Positions 6,709 to 15,660 of a stretch of 64,000 nt of DNA are shown here, piece after piece. Both the position numbers and the translations under genes were made by a program. The stretch covers positions 241,804 to 305,803 of the forward strand of contig NZ_JAQIYM010000010.1 in assembly GCF_028823535.1 (NCBI RefSeq). The letters run 5' to 3'. Numbering within the stretch: position 1 is the stretch's first letter; each line of letters begins with the position of its first letter. The notes beneath the pieces are model-generated. The model saw nothing but the letters and a program-made list of their open reading frames with translations, searched no databases and was not told the origin of the DNA. The DNA comes from Pseudomonas serbica. Lineage in GTDB: Bacteria; Pseudomonadota; Gammaproteobacteria; Pseudomonadales; Pseudomonadaceae.

Positions 6709-7638
6709 CTATTGTCCCAGCAACCGCGCCAGCCCGACGCTCAACGGCGTCGGCTCGGGCGCCCGGAAGCGCTCCAGCAGACGCCGATTGTTCGCCCGGG
6801 AATGCCGAATGTCACCAGAGCGCGCGGGGCCGTAGCTCACCGCTGGCAGCTGGCCAACCACGACCTCAAGGGCTGCCAGCATTTGCTTGAGACTGGTCGC
6901 CTGGTTCCAACCGACGTTGACCGCGCCCTCTTCCACCTGTGGTTTCTCGATGGCCTGCACCAGCAGATCGACCAGGTCCTCGACGTAGAGAAAATCCCGC
7001 GTCTGCTCACCGTCGCCAAACACGGTGATTGGCAGGCCTTTTTGCGCGCGCTCGCTGAAAATGCTGATCACCCCCGAGTACGGCGAGGACGGATCCTGGC
7101 GTGGGCCGAAGATGTTGAAGAAGCGGAAAATCACCGGTTCCAGCCCATGCTCGCGGCGGTAGAAATCCAAGTATTGCTCGCTCGCCAGCTTGTCCACCGC
7201 GTAGGGCGTCAACGGCGCCTTGGGCGTGTCTTCATCGATTGACTCGCCTTCGCCATTGTTGCCATACACCGCGGCACTGGAAGCGAACAGCACGCGCTTG
7301 ACGCCTGACCGGCGCATGGCTTCGCAGACATTCAACGAGCCGATGAAATTGCTCTGGTGGGTCTTCACCGGGTCATCCACCGACGCCTGAACCGACGCCA
7401 CGGCCGCCAGGTGCGCCACGGCGCTACACCCGGTCATCGCACGGGCGACCAAGGCGGCATCGGAAACGTCGCCGACGATCAACTCGACCTTGGGATTGTC
7501 CAGCGGCAGGTTGCTGCGTTTACCGGTAGACAGATCGTCGAGAATCCTTACCGAATAACCCTTGGCGAGCAAGGCATCGGTGAGGTGGGAGCCGATGAAA
7601 CCGGCGCCCCCGGTAATCAGAACGGGGCGATCAGCCAT
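6709..7638 (-). CDS. NAD-dependent epimerase/dehydratase (SDR family, UDP-sugar 4-epimerase-like)
   Basis: 309 aa. Extended SDR: dinucleotide-binding GGAGFIGSH at the N-terminus, catalytic Ser in SSAAVYG, and the YxxxK motif (YAVDK). RFFNIFGPRQDP and GDGEQTRDFLYVEDL are typical of UDP-glucose/GlcNAc 4-epimerases such as WbpP and GalE relatives. The substrate is not decided by these motifs. I start it at ATG 7638 (MADRPVLITGG); the open frame further upstream is the reverse of the neighbouring gene. It overlaps the upstream RmlD-like gene by 8 bases, and both end at the terminator shared with oprG. Confidence 0.88.
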   Translation of the reverse strand: MADRPVLITGGAGFIGSHLTDALLAKGYSVRILDDLSTGKRSNLPLDNPKVELIVGDVSDAALVARAMTGCSAVAHLAAVASVQASVDDPVKTHQSNFIGSLNVCEAMRRSGVKRVLFASSAAVYGNNGEGESIDEDTPKAPLTPYAVDKLASEQYLDFYRREHGLEPVIFRFFNIFGPRQDPSSPYSGVISIFSERAQKGLPITVFGDGEQTRDFLYVEDLVDLLVQAIEKPQVEEGAVNVGWNQATSLKQMLAALEVVVGQLPAVSYGPARSGDIRHSRANNRRLLERFRAPEPTPLSVGLARLLGQ

Positions 7639-8515
7639 GACGATAGAACCTGTCCAGAAGGCTCGGAAGGGCCGCACGCCAGGCGCGTGGCTTGATTCCG
7701 AAGGTGTGCAGAATTTTCTTGCAGGCCAGTACCGCGTGTTGCGGTTCTTCCGCGGCGTCCGGGCGCGCGGCGTGGGCCTGGGCGGTCGGCGCTTCGATGG
7801 CCAGCGGGTGCAGGGCACGGGCTTCGGTGAGAATCGCCTGGCCCAAGGCCAGCGGCGTGGTCGCCTCATGCCCGGCGTAGTGGTAGGTGCCCCACAGGGG
7901 CGCGCTGCAGTCGAGTTGCTTGAGCACCGAAATGATCACCCGGGCCGCATCGTCCACCGGTGTCGGATTGCCCCGGCGGTCGTCGGCCAGCAGCAGTTCC
8001 TCGGGTTGCTCGGCACGGCCGAGGAAACGCCCGAGGGTGCCGTCGGGACTGTCATCGAGTAGCCAGCCGAAACGCAACAGCACGTGTTGCGGGCAGGTGG
8101 CGCGCACGCTTTGCTCGATCCGCCACAAGGCCTGGCCACGCAGGCCCAGCGGCAGCGGTTCGTCTTTTTCGCTGTAGGCGGTCGCCCGGGAGCCGTCGAA
8201 CACGCGGTAGCTCGAGGGTTGCACCAGGACGATGTTGTGATGCTGGCACAGTTCGGCCAGGCGCTCGATCGCCCGCTCCTGGCCGGCCAGGCGCTGTTCA
8301 CTGACCGTCTCCGCCTGGAACCAGTCGAAGTAGTAGGCAAGGTTGATCAACGCGTCCGGGCGGGTGTCGTCGAGCAGTTGCGTCAGGCTCGCGGCATCCC
8401 AGCCGTCTTGTGGTGGGCGGGGGGCGAGGAAACCGATGTCTTCCTCCGCACCGAGGCGAATCAGCGCCTGCCCAAGGGCATTTCCGCCGCCCAGTAACAT
8501 AAGGCGCATTCGCAT
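7631..8515 (-). CDS. RmlD-like sugar-nucleotide-binding protein lacking the catalytic YxxxK
   Basis: 294 aa. The fold resembles dTDP-4-dehydrorhamnose reductase: a Gly-rich N-terminus (LLGGGNALGQ), the RmlD-type segment SSYRVFDG, a substrate-region GRFL and the terminal LACKKILHTFGIKPR. At the place of the SDR YxxxK (in RmlD, after PL) this protein reads PLGLRGQALWRIE, so both Tyr and Lys are replaced. It may be a binding subunit or a diverged enzyme. It is translationally coupled to the downstream epimerase (8-base overlap). A start six bases further in (MRLMLL) is also possible. No other polysaccharide genes are nearby. Confidence 0.75.
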   Translation of the reverse strand: MRMRLMLLGGGNALGQALIRLGAEEDIGFLAPRPPQDGWDAASLTQLLDDTRPDALINLAYYFDWFQAETVSEQRLAGQERAIERLAELCQHHNIVLVQPSSYRVFDGSRATAYSEKDEPLPLGLRGQALWRIEQSVRATCPQHVLLRFGWLLDDSPDGTLGRFLGRAEQPEELLLADDRRGNPTPVDDAARVIISVLKQLDCSAPLWGTYHYAGHEATTPLALGQAILTEARALHPLAIEAPTAQAHAARPDAAEEPQHAVLACKKILHTFGIKPRAWRAALPSLLDRFYRHG

Positions 8516-8803
8516 AGAGTCAGCAGGCCCAGTCTGATTGGAACGATGGCTTTATCGACAGCGCCCGCGGGCGATGTCATCGATAGTTGCCGGAATCGTT
8601 GCATTTTGCGGGTTTAGTGCGCAACCGTCATCCGTAAAGTGTAGATGTCCGGGATTTGTGGTGCTGCAACTGCCTCTTCGCGAGCAGGCTCGCTACGCCG
8701 ATCCCTTGTGGGAGCGAGCCTGCTCGCGAAGAGGCCCTGTCATTCAGCAGGGATCCCTCAGCGGTACTTGCATCTTCCCCGCCTCGCCCGCATAAATCAG
8801 AAC
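8516..8803. other. Divergent intergenic region, RmlD-like / lhr
   Basis: 288 bases between divergent genes. It contains a REP hairpin at 8676-8734. I see no confident sigma70 promoter, operator or RNA gene in the rest. Confidence 0.6.
8676..8734. repeat. REP-type hairpin pair
   Basis: CTCTTCGCGAGCAGGCTCGC and its inverse GCGAGCCTGCTCGCGAAGAG enclose a short spacer upstream of lhr. A variant (GAGCCTG instead of GGGCTTG) of the GCGGGCTTGCTCGC class. Confidence 0.9.
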
Positions 8804-11800
8804 ATGAACCTGCCCATCCCCGCCGACAGTGCCCTGGCCGGCTTCCACCCCGCCGTCAGCGCCTGGTTCAGTCACACATTCGCGACGGTCACCGCCGCCC
8901 AGGCCCGGGCGTGGCCGCTGATCCGCCAGCGCCGCTCGACCCTGATTGCCGCCCCAACGGGTTCCGGCAAGACCCTCACGGCCTTCCTCGCGGTGATCGA
9001 CGACCTGGTCCACCGCGGTTTGGAACACGCTGAAGGCCTGCCGAACGAAACCCTGGTGGTCTACGTCTCGCCTCTCAAGGCGCTGTCCAACGACATCCAG
9101 ATCAACCTGCAAGAACCGTTGGCTGGCATCACCGAACAGTTGCGGGTGATGGGCCTGCCCGAGCTGCGGATCACCACCGCCGTGCGCACCGGCGATACAC
9201 CGCAAAAAGACCGCTCGGCGATGCGCAAGACCGCGCCGCACATCCTGGTCACCACCCCGGAATCGCTCTACGTGCTGCTCGGCTCCGACTCGGGGCGGCA
9301 GATGCTCAGCACCACCGGCACGGTGATCGTCGATGAAATCCACGCCATCGCCGCGAGCAAACGCGGCAGCCACCTGTCGCTGAGCCTGGAGCGTTTGCAG
9401 GCGCTGTGCGCCAAACCACTGGTGCGTATAGGCCTGTCGGCCACGCAAAAACCCATCGAGGCGGTGTCGCGCTTTCTGGTGGGGCGCGGGCGCCCTTGCG
9501 AGATCATCGATATCGGCCACGCCCGCCCCCGCGACCTCGACATCGAAGTGCCGCCCGTGCCGCTCTCGGCAGTCATGGCCAACGATGTCTGGGAACTGGT
9601 CTACGACCGCCTTGCCGCCCTCGCCCGCGAACACCGCACCACACTGATTTTCGTCAACACCCGGCGCCTGGCCGAACGCCTGAGCCGGCACCTGAGCGAG
9701 CGCCTGGGCAAAGAAGCAGTGGCCGCCCACCACGGCAGCCTGGCCAAGGAGTTTCGCCTGGACGCCGAACAGCGGCTCAAGCGCGGCGAGCTGCAAGTGC
9801 TGATCGCCACCGCGTCGCTGGAGCTGGGCATCGACATTGGCGACGTCGACCTGGTGTGCCAGATCGCCTCGCCGCGCTCGATCGCCGGCTTTCTGCAAAG
9901 GGTTGGACGCTCCGGACACCAGGTCGGCGGCACCCCCAAGGGCCGCCTGTTCGCCACCACCCGCGACGACCTGATCGAATGCGTCGCGCTGCTCGACTGT
10001 GTGCGCCGGGGTGAACTCGACACCTTGCTGATCCCCGAGGCGCCTCTGGACGTCCTGGCGCAACAGATCATCGCCGAAGTCAGTTGTCAGGAATGGCCGG
10101 AGCAGGCGTTGTTGGAAATGTTGCGCAAGGCCTCGCCCTACAGCGGACTCGACGAAAAACACTATCAGGCGTTGTTGCACATGCTCGCCGAGGGCTTCGA
10201 CGGTCGCCAGGGCATCCGCAGTGCTTATCTGCATCGCGACGCCGTGAGCCGCACCCTGCGCGGTCGCCGGGGCGCCAAGCTGACGGCGGTGACCAGCGGC
10301 GGGACAATCCCCGACAATGCCGACTACAGCGTTTTGCTCGAGCCCCAGGGCCTGAACATCGGCAGCGTCAATGAAGATTTCGCGGTGGAAAGTATCGCCG
10401 GGGATGTGTTCCAGCTGGGCAATACCTCGTACCGCATCCTGCGGGTCGACACCGGCAAAGTCCGGGTCGAGGATGCCCAGGGTCAGCCGCCGACCATTCC
10501 GTTCTGGCTCGGCGAGGCACCAGGGCGCAGCGCCGAACTGTCGTTTGCCGTGGCGCGCTTGCAGTCCCGCCTCGACAGCCTGCTCGGCGAGACGCCGGGT
10601 AACTTGCAGCCCGCCCTCGACTGGTTGACCCAGACCCTGGGGCTGAATCTGGCCAGCGCCGAACAACTGGTGGAATACCTGGCCCGCGCGCGCCAGACAC
10701 TGGGGGCCTTGCCATCGCAAGACACCCTGCTGATGGAGCGCTTCTTCGACGAGTCCGGTGGCACCCAGCTGGTTATCCACAGTCCGTTTGGCAGTCGTAT
10801 CAACCGCGCCTGGGGCCTGGCCCTGCGCAAACGCTTCTGTCGCACCTTCAACTTCGAGTTGCAAGCCGCCGCCAGTGAGGACGCCATCGTGCTGTCGCTG
10901 TCCAGCAGCCACAGCTTTGAGCTGGCCGACGTGTGGCGCTACCTGCATAGCAACACGGCCGAGCACATCCTGATCCAGGCCGTGCTCGATGCACCGCTGT
11001 TTGGTGTGCGCTGGCGCTGGAATGCCGGTGTGGCGCTGGCGCTGCCGCGCTATCGCGGTGGTCGCAAGGTACCACCGCAGATCCAGCGGATGAAAAGCGA
11101 AGACCTCACCGCCAGTGTGTTCCCCGACCAGATCGCCTGCGTGGAAAACCTCGTGGGCGAGCGCGACATTCCCGACCATCCGCTGGTGGAGCAGACCCTC
11201 GACGATTGCCTGCACGACGCCATGGACAGCAACGGCTGGCTGGCCCTGCTGCGGCGCATGGAACGCGGCGAGGTTCGCCTGATCAGCCGCGACCTGCCCG
11301 CGCCCTCGCCCCTGGCCGCGGAAATCCTCAGCGCCAGGCCCTACACCTTTCTCGACGATGCGCCCCTGGAGGAACGCCGCACGCAGGCGGTGCTCAACCG
11401 TCGCTGGAGCGAACCGCAGTCCACTGACGACTTGGGCGCGCTGGACGCCGACGCCATTGACGCGGTGCGCAAAGAGGCCTGGCCTGCGCCCGGCAATGTC
11501 GATGAAATGCACGAGACCTTGATGAGCCTGGCCTGCATCACCGATGCCGAGGCCCGGGCCAACGCGCAATGGCTGGAATGGTTGAATGCCCTGGCTGACA
11601 GCGGCCGAGCCTGCCGCATCAACCCGTCACTGTGGCTGGCGCTGGAACGACTGACATGCCTGCAGGCGATTTATCCACAAGTGGATCTGTCCCCACCCTT
11701 GCAGGCCCTGCCGGGTTTCGATCAGGCCTGGGCACCGGATGACGCAGTCGTTGAAGTGATTCGAGCGCGCCTCAGCGCCTTTGGTCCATTGCCACTGCAG

Positions 11801-13108
11801 GCGATTGCCGCCCCTCTCGAGTTGCCAGCCATGGAAGTCAGCCAGGCCCTCGCGCAACTGGAACGCGAAGGGTATGTGCTGCGCGGGCGCTTCACCCCGG
11901 GCAATACCGAAGAAGAATGGTGCGAGCGACATTTGCTGGCGCGGATTCATCGCTACACCGTCAAGCGCCTACGCCGGGAAATCGAGCCCGTGGCCTTGCA
12001 GGATTTCATGCGTTTCCTGTTCGACTGGCAGCACCTGTCCAGCGCTACCCGCGGCCAGGGCAGCGCGGTGTTGCCGGCGATCGTCGCTCAGTTCGAAGGC
12101 TACCCCGCCGCCGCTTCAGCCTGGGACAGCGACCTGTTGCCCGCGCGGCTCAAGGACTATTCGCCCACCTGGCTCGACGATGCCTGCCGTAGCGGCAAAC
12201 TGGCCTGGACCCGGCTGACCGCTCGCAACCGCAGCACCGGCACCGCCCTGCGCAGTACGCCGATCGTGCTGTTGCCACGTAATCGGGTTGGTCTCTGGAG
12301 CGACCTGACCGAACAGACGCCGGTGAGCGAACTGTCGCCCAAGACCCAGAAGGTGCACGCCGCCCTCAGCCAGCACGGCGCGCTGTTCTTCGATGAGTTG
12401 ATCCACGAAGCCCACCTCTTACGCGCAGAACTGGAAATCGCCTTGCAGGAACTGGTGGGCGCGGGGCTGGTGAACGCCGACAGTTTTGCCGGCCTGCGGG
12501 CGCTGATCACACCCGCCAGTAAGCGCCAGCAGCGCGGCAGCCGACGCGGGCGTGGGGCCTTTGTCGGCGGCATGGACGATGCCGGGCGCTGGGCGCTGCT
12601 GCGACGCGGTGTTGCCGCGCCGAGCGTGGATAACCCGAGGCCGACGCCGACACCCGCCGACACCCTGGAACACATCGCCATGACCTTGTTGCGTCGCTAC
12701 GGTGTGGTGTTCTGGCGCCTGTTGGAACGAGAGGCCGATTGGCTGCCGAGCTGGCGTGAATTGCTGCGCACCTTCCATCGCCTGGAAGCACGGGGCGAGA
12801 TTCGTGGCGGGCGCTTCGTCAGTGGCCTGGCGGGCGAACAATTCGCCTTGCCGGAGGCCATTCCGTTGCTGCGCGAAGTCCGCCGCCGCCCCCATGACGG
12901 CAGCTTGATCGCGGTATGCGGGGTCGATCCGCTGAACCTTGCCGGTACCCTGTTACCTGGTGCAAAAGTGCCGGCGCTGGCGAGCAATCGGCTGGTGTAT
13001 CGCGATGGTTTGCCGGCGGCGGCGGAGATCGCGGGCAAGCAGCATGTGTGGCTGGAACTGGACCAGCAGGCGATGGCTGAAGTGCACAGCAAGCTGATCC
13101 GGCATTGA
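8804..13108 (+). CDS. lhr: ATP-dependent helicase Lhr
   Basis: 1434 aa. Superfamily 2 helicase: Walker A APTGSGKT at residues 50-57, Walker B box DEIH (VIVDEIHAIA), motif III LSAT, motif IV FVNTRR, and motif VI QRVGRSGH. These are followed by a winged-helix domain and a very long C-terminal extension (about 600 residues), the layout of full-length Lhr and slightly shorter than the 1538-residue E. coli protein. Lhr-core enzymes translocate 3'-5' on single-stranded DNA and unwind RNA:DNA hybrids, with roles in DNA repair. I chose the ATG at 8804 because upstream in-frame codons translate the REP element. Monocistronic; ends before another REP. Confidence 0.93.
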   Translation: MNLPIPADSALAGFHPAVSAWFSHTFATVTAAQARAWPLIRQRRSTLIAAPTGSGKTLTAFLAVIDDLVHRGLEHAEGLPNETLVVYVSPLKALSNDIQINLQEPLAGITEQLRVMGLPELRITTAVRTGDTPQKDRSAMRKTAPHILVTTPESLYVLLGSDSGRQMLSTTGTVIVDEIHAIAASKRGSHLSLSLERLQALCAKPLVRIGLSATQKPIEAVSRFLVGRGRPCEIIDIGHARPRDLDIEVPPVPLSAVMANDVWELVYDRLAALAREHRTTLIFVNTRRLAERLSRHLSERLGKEAVAAHHGSLAKEFRLDAEQRLKRGELQVLIATASLELGIDIGDVDLVCQIASPRSIAGFLQRVGRSGHQVGGTPKGRLFATTRDDLIECVALLDCVRRGELDTLLIPEAPLDVLAQQIIAEVSCQEWPEQALLEMLRKASPYSGLDEKHYQALLHMLAEGFDGRQGIRSAYLHRDAVSRTLRGRRGAKLTAVTSGGTIPDNADYSVLLEPQGLNIGSVNEDFAVESIAGDVFQLGNTSYRILRVDTGKVRVEDAQGQPPTIPFWLGEAPGRSAELSFAVARLQSRLDSLLGETPGNLQPALDWLTQTLGLNLASAEQLVEYLARARQTLGALPSQDTLLMERFFDESGGTQLVIHSPFGSRINRAWGLALRKRFCRTFNFELQAAASEDAIVLSLSSSHSFELADVWRYLHSNTAEHILIQAVLDAPLFGVRWRWNAGVALALPRYRGGRKVPPQIQRMKSEDLTASVFPDQIACVENLVGERDIPDHPLVEQTLDDCLHDAMDSNGWLALLRRMERGEVRLISRDLPAPSPLAAEILSARPYTFLDDAPLEERRTQAVLNRRWSEPQSTDDLGALDADAIDAVRKEAWPAPGNVDEMHETLMSLACITDAEARANAQWLEWLNALADSGRACRINPSLWLALERLTCLQAIYPQVDLSPPLQALPGFDQAWAPDDAVVEVIRARLSAFGPLPLQAIAAPLELPAMEVSQALAQLEREGYVLRGRFTPGNTEEEWCERHLLARIHRYTVKRLRREIEPVALQDFMRFLFDWQHLSSATRGQGSAVLPAIVAQFEGYPAAASAWDSDLLPARLKDYSPTWLDDACRSGKLAWTRLTARNRSTGTALRSTPIVLLPRNRVGLWSDLTEQTPVSELSPKTQKVHAALSQHGALFFDELIHEAHLLRAELEIALQELVGAGLVNADSFAGLRALITPASKRQQRGSRRGRGAFVGGMDDAGRWALLRRGVAAPSVDNPRPTPTPADTLEHIAMTLLRRYGVVFWRLLEREADWLPSWRELLRTFHRLEARGEIRGGRFVSGLAGEQFALPEAIPLLREVRRRPHDGSLIAVCGVDPLNLAGTLLPGAKVPALASNRLVYRDGLPAAAEIAGKQHVWLELDQQAMAEVHSKLIRH

Positions 13109-13126
13109 TGGGTTGGCTGGCCCGGC

Positions 13127-13206
13127 CTCTTCGCGAGCAAGCCCGCTCCCACAATGGCTTTGTGTACCCCGATCCCCTGTGGGAACGGGCTTGCTCGCGA
13201 AGGGGC
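13127..13206. repeat. REP-type hairpin pair between lhr and the MscS gene
   Basis: CCTCTTCGCGAGCAAGCCCG and CGGGCTTGCTCGCGAAGGGG flank about 40 bases between the convergent lhr and mechanosensitive channel genes. No T-rich terminator is visible beside it, so this hairpin may be the main 3' structure for both transcripts. Confidence 0.9.
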
Positions 13207-13225
13207 CAGTACTATCGCCCACTTG

Positions 13226-15340
13226 TTAGCTATGCGGCCGATCCGGCAACAACACCGCATGCTCCGGCTCTACCACCCCATCATGCACAGGTTCCGCCGC
13301 CTGCCTCGGCATCAGAAACTGCTGTGGATAAGTCTGCGCGAAGTGCACCCAGGGACTGTTATCCACAAGCTTTTTCAAACGTTGGTTGAATGCCCGGCTC
13401 ACTGCATATTGGCCGCCCGACACCGTGCGAAATTGTGCTGTCAGCACCACGCCATTGAGGTCCATCTTGTCGACGCCGAACACATCCAACGGCCCTTGCA
13501 GGTTGTACCTGAGGAACGGGTCCTCGCTGATCGAATGCCCGGCCTCGCGAATCAGTTCGATGGCCTTGTCGACATCGGTGTCATAGGTGAACTGCACGGA
13601 GAAGAACGCATAGGCAAATTGCCGCGATTGGTTGGTCACGGCCTTGATCTGGCCAAAGGGCACCGAGTGCACGAAGCCTTTGCCGTCGCGCAGGCGCAAG
13701 GTGCGGATGGTCAGGCCTTCGACCGTGCCGGCATGTCCGGAATCGAGCACCACCCAGTCACCGATGGACAAGGTATCTTCGATGATGATGAACAACCCGG
13801 TGATCACGTCCTGCACAAGCTGTTGGGAGCCGAAGCCGATGGCCAGGCCAATGACCCCGGCACCGGCCAGGAACGGCGCGACATTGATGCCAAGGTTGGC
13901 CATGGTGGTAATGGCGCAGATCACCACCAGGATGATTTTGATCGCATTGCGCAGCAACGGCAGGATGGTCTTGATCCGCGTACTCGGCTGGCGCGCACCG
14001 CGCTTGTTGGCTGGCGGTTTAAGGGCCTCCTGGATCGCCGTGTCGAGCACCACCCAGACCATCCACGTCACCAGGAAGATCAGGCCGATATGGCTCAATG
14101 AGTCACTGATCGCCCGTCCCACGGCATTGCTGACGGCAAAATCGAACAGCGACACGCCCCAGATTCGTCCGAGGATATCGATGAACACGATGGCCATGGC
14201 GATGCGCAACAACGCGTGGGAGAGGCTCAGGAAGCGCTCCTTGTAGGCACCACTGCGGCGCACGTCGGACCCGCTGCGGGACTTGAACAAGTGGTGCAGC
14301 GTCGTGCTGAGAAACACCGTCGCAATCAGCAGCACCGTGGTCAGCAGCGCGCTGCGCAGCACTTGCTGGTTGTCATCGCCAATGCCGATCAGGTTGACGA
14401 TGGAAACCAGCACCATCAACAGGATTGGCCAGTACCAGAGCCCGGAAAAAATCCGCAGGGTTTCGCGCAAGGCTGGCTGCGCCCGACGCTGGGCCAGCGG
14501 CAGGATGCGGATTACCTGGGCGACCGGACGGCGCATGCGCAACACCAGCAAACCAAAGGATATCGAGGCCGCCAGGCCGGTGAACACGGCGATGCTGCTG
14601 GTGAGGTTGTTGCCCAGTTGATGGGCGATCTGCGGACTGGTCAAGGCGTCGCTCAGGGCGACCAGGAAGCCGACTGCGAACAACGGCCGGGGGCTGTCCT
14701 GGCGAATGATCTGCACCGCCCGGCGTTTGTGCCCGACATTGAACAGCACCACCAGGGACATCACCAGCGATGCAGCGAACACGCCACTGCTGGTGGCATA
14801 GGCAAAACACAATGCCAGCGCCCTGCCCGCCGAGACCGGCAAACGCTGGCTGGCATAAATCGTCAAGGGCAGGCTGATCAGCGCCGGGATGCTGTAGGGC
14901 AAGACATACGCCAGCAGGGCTTGCCCACGCTCACGGCTGAGCAACACACGATGGCGGCACAGGCGTTCGGTCAAGAACTTGCCGAACATCCAGAGCAGGC
15001 CGAAGACACCCGCCCACACCGCCGTCAGCAGCAGGAAATCCCCCGCCACGCTCCAGCTCGAACGCGCCGATGGTCGATTGACCAGTTGATCCACCTCATC
15101 GGCCGCACGGTCAGCGCGCAAACGCCAGGCGTCGAGCAGGTCCCTGTCGAGATTGAGCTTGCTCTGGATGTCGTCGATGCTCGAACTGATGGCGCCCAGC
15201 AACCCGCCCTGGACCAGGGGTTCAGGGTGTGCCGCCGGTGTGGCGGCCGCTGGCACTCCCGGTATGGCCGCTGCTTGCAGTTCTTCGCTGCCGAAAAACA
15301 ACAGCGTTCCCAGCAATATCGCCGTCTTGAGCCTGATCAA
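13226..15340 (-). CDS. Large MscS-family mechanosensitive ion channel (YbiO-like)
   Basis: 704 aa. An N-terminal signal-like hydrophobic segment, an extended periplasmic/membrane region with about ten hydrophobic helices, then the conserved MscS pore helix and beta domain (FLAGAGVIGLAIGFGSQQLVQDVITGLFIIIEDTLSIGDWV) and a C-terminal cytosolic alpha/beta domain. Length and order fit the moderate-conductance YbiO branch and not small MscS. The start is a TTG at 15340: AAAGGAG lies 8 bases upstream, and no in-frame ATG occurs between it and the pore domains. Function: pressure release during osmotic downshock, inner membrane. Confidence 0.87.
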   Translation of the reverse strand: MIRLKTAILLGTLLFFGSEELQAAAIPGVPAAATPAAHPEPLVQGGLLGAISSSIDDIQSKLNLDRDLLDAWRLRADRAADEVDQLVNRPSARSSWSVAGDFLLLTAVWAGVFGLLWMFGKFLTERLCRHRVLLSRERGQALLAYVLPYSIPALISLPLTIYASQRLPVSAGRALALCFAYATSSGVFAASLVMSLVVLFNVGHKRRAVQIIRQDSPRPLFAVGFLVALSDALTSPQIAHQLGNNLTSSIAVFTGLAASISFGLLVLRMRRPVAQVIRILPLAQRRAQPALRETLRIFSGLWYWPILLMVLVSIVNLIGIGDDNQQVLRSALLTTVLLIATVFLSTTLHHLFKSRSGSDVRRSGAYKERFLSLSHALLRIAMAIVFIDILGRIWGVSLFDFAVSNAVGRAISDSLSHIGLIFLVTWMVWVVLDTAIQEALKPPANKRGARQPSTRIKTILPLLRNAIKIILVVICAITTMANLGINVAPFLAGAGVIGLAIGFGSQQLVQDVITGLFIIIEDTLSIGDWVVLDSGHAGTVEGLTIRTLRLRDGKGFVHSVPFGQIKAVTNQSRQFAYAFFSVQFTYDTDVDKAIELIREAGHSISEDPFLRYNLQGPLDVFGVDKMDLNGVVLTAQFRTVSGGQYAVSRAFNQRLKKLVDNSPWVHFAQTYPQQFLMPRQAAEPVHDGVVEPEHAVLLPDRPHS

Positions 15341-15660
15341 GGCATCCGCTCCTTTGGATAGGACTGTAAGGAACTGATCGAGAAATGCCGGACTAGTTCG
15401 CTGCTGGCCGGCAAATGCCTGGCAATCTTTGCCTGCTGTTGTCGTGGATGGTGGCGCCGATCCCCTGTAGGAGCCGGCTTGCCGGCGATGGCGGCGACAC
15501 ATTCAACATCGATGTGACCAATGCATCGCTATCGCCAGCAAGCCGGCTCCTAGGGGCTTTGCGGTGGCTTGTAAAATGTGACCGTCCGTAGAACCGCCGA
15601 AACTTTCGCCCCTGCCCCACAGTCATCAAAAGATCAGGGTGCAGTCAGACGGGAGGCGAC
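15341..15660. other. Divergent intergenic region, MscS / DUF72 cassette
   Basis: 320 bases. Holds a REP hairpin of the CCGGCTTGCCGGCG class (15466-15553) and the two divergent promoter regions. No operator palindrome beyond the REP stands out. Confidence 0.6.
15466..15553. repeat. REP-type long hairpin (CCGGCTTGCCGGCG class)
   Basis: TAGGAGCCGGCTTGCCGGCG and, inverted, CGCCAGCAAGCCGGCTCCTA flank about 50 bases. Same class as 1873-1976 and distinct in sequence from the GCGGGCTTGCTCGC copies. Confidence 0.88.

Noticed and set aside
6553..7242. Plus-strand frame opposite the epimerase gene
   Set aside because: Overlaps oprG's end, the terminator and the epimerase; no RBS or domain.
8744..11569. 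941-codon minus-strand frame opposite lhr
   Set aside because: In register with lhr, which has all helicase motifs; the antisense translation shows no domain.
13154..15361. Plus-strand frames opposite the MscS channel gene
   Set aside because: The minus strand encodes a complete MscS-family protein with conserved pore sequence.
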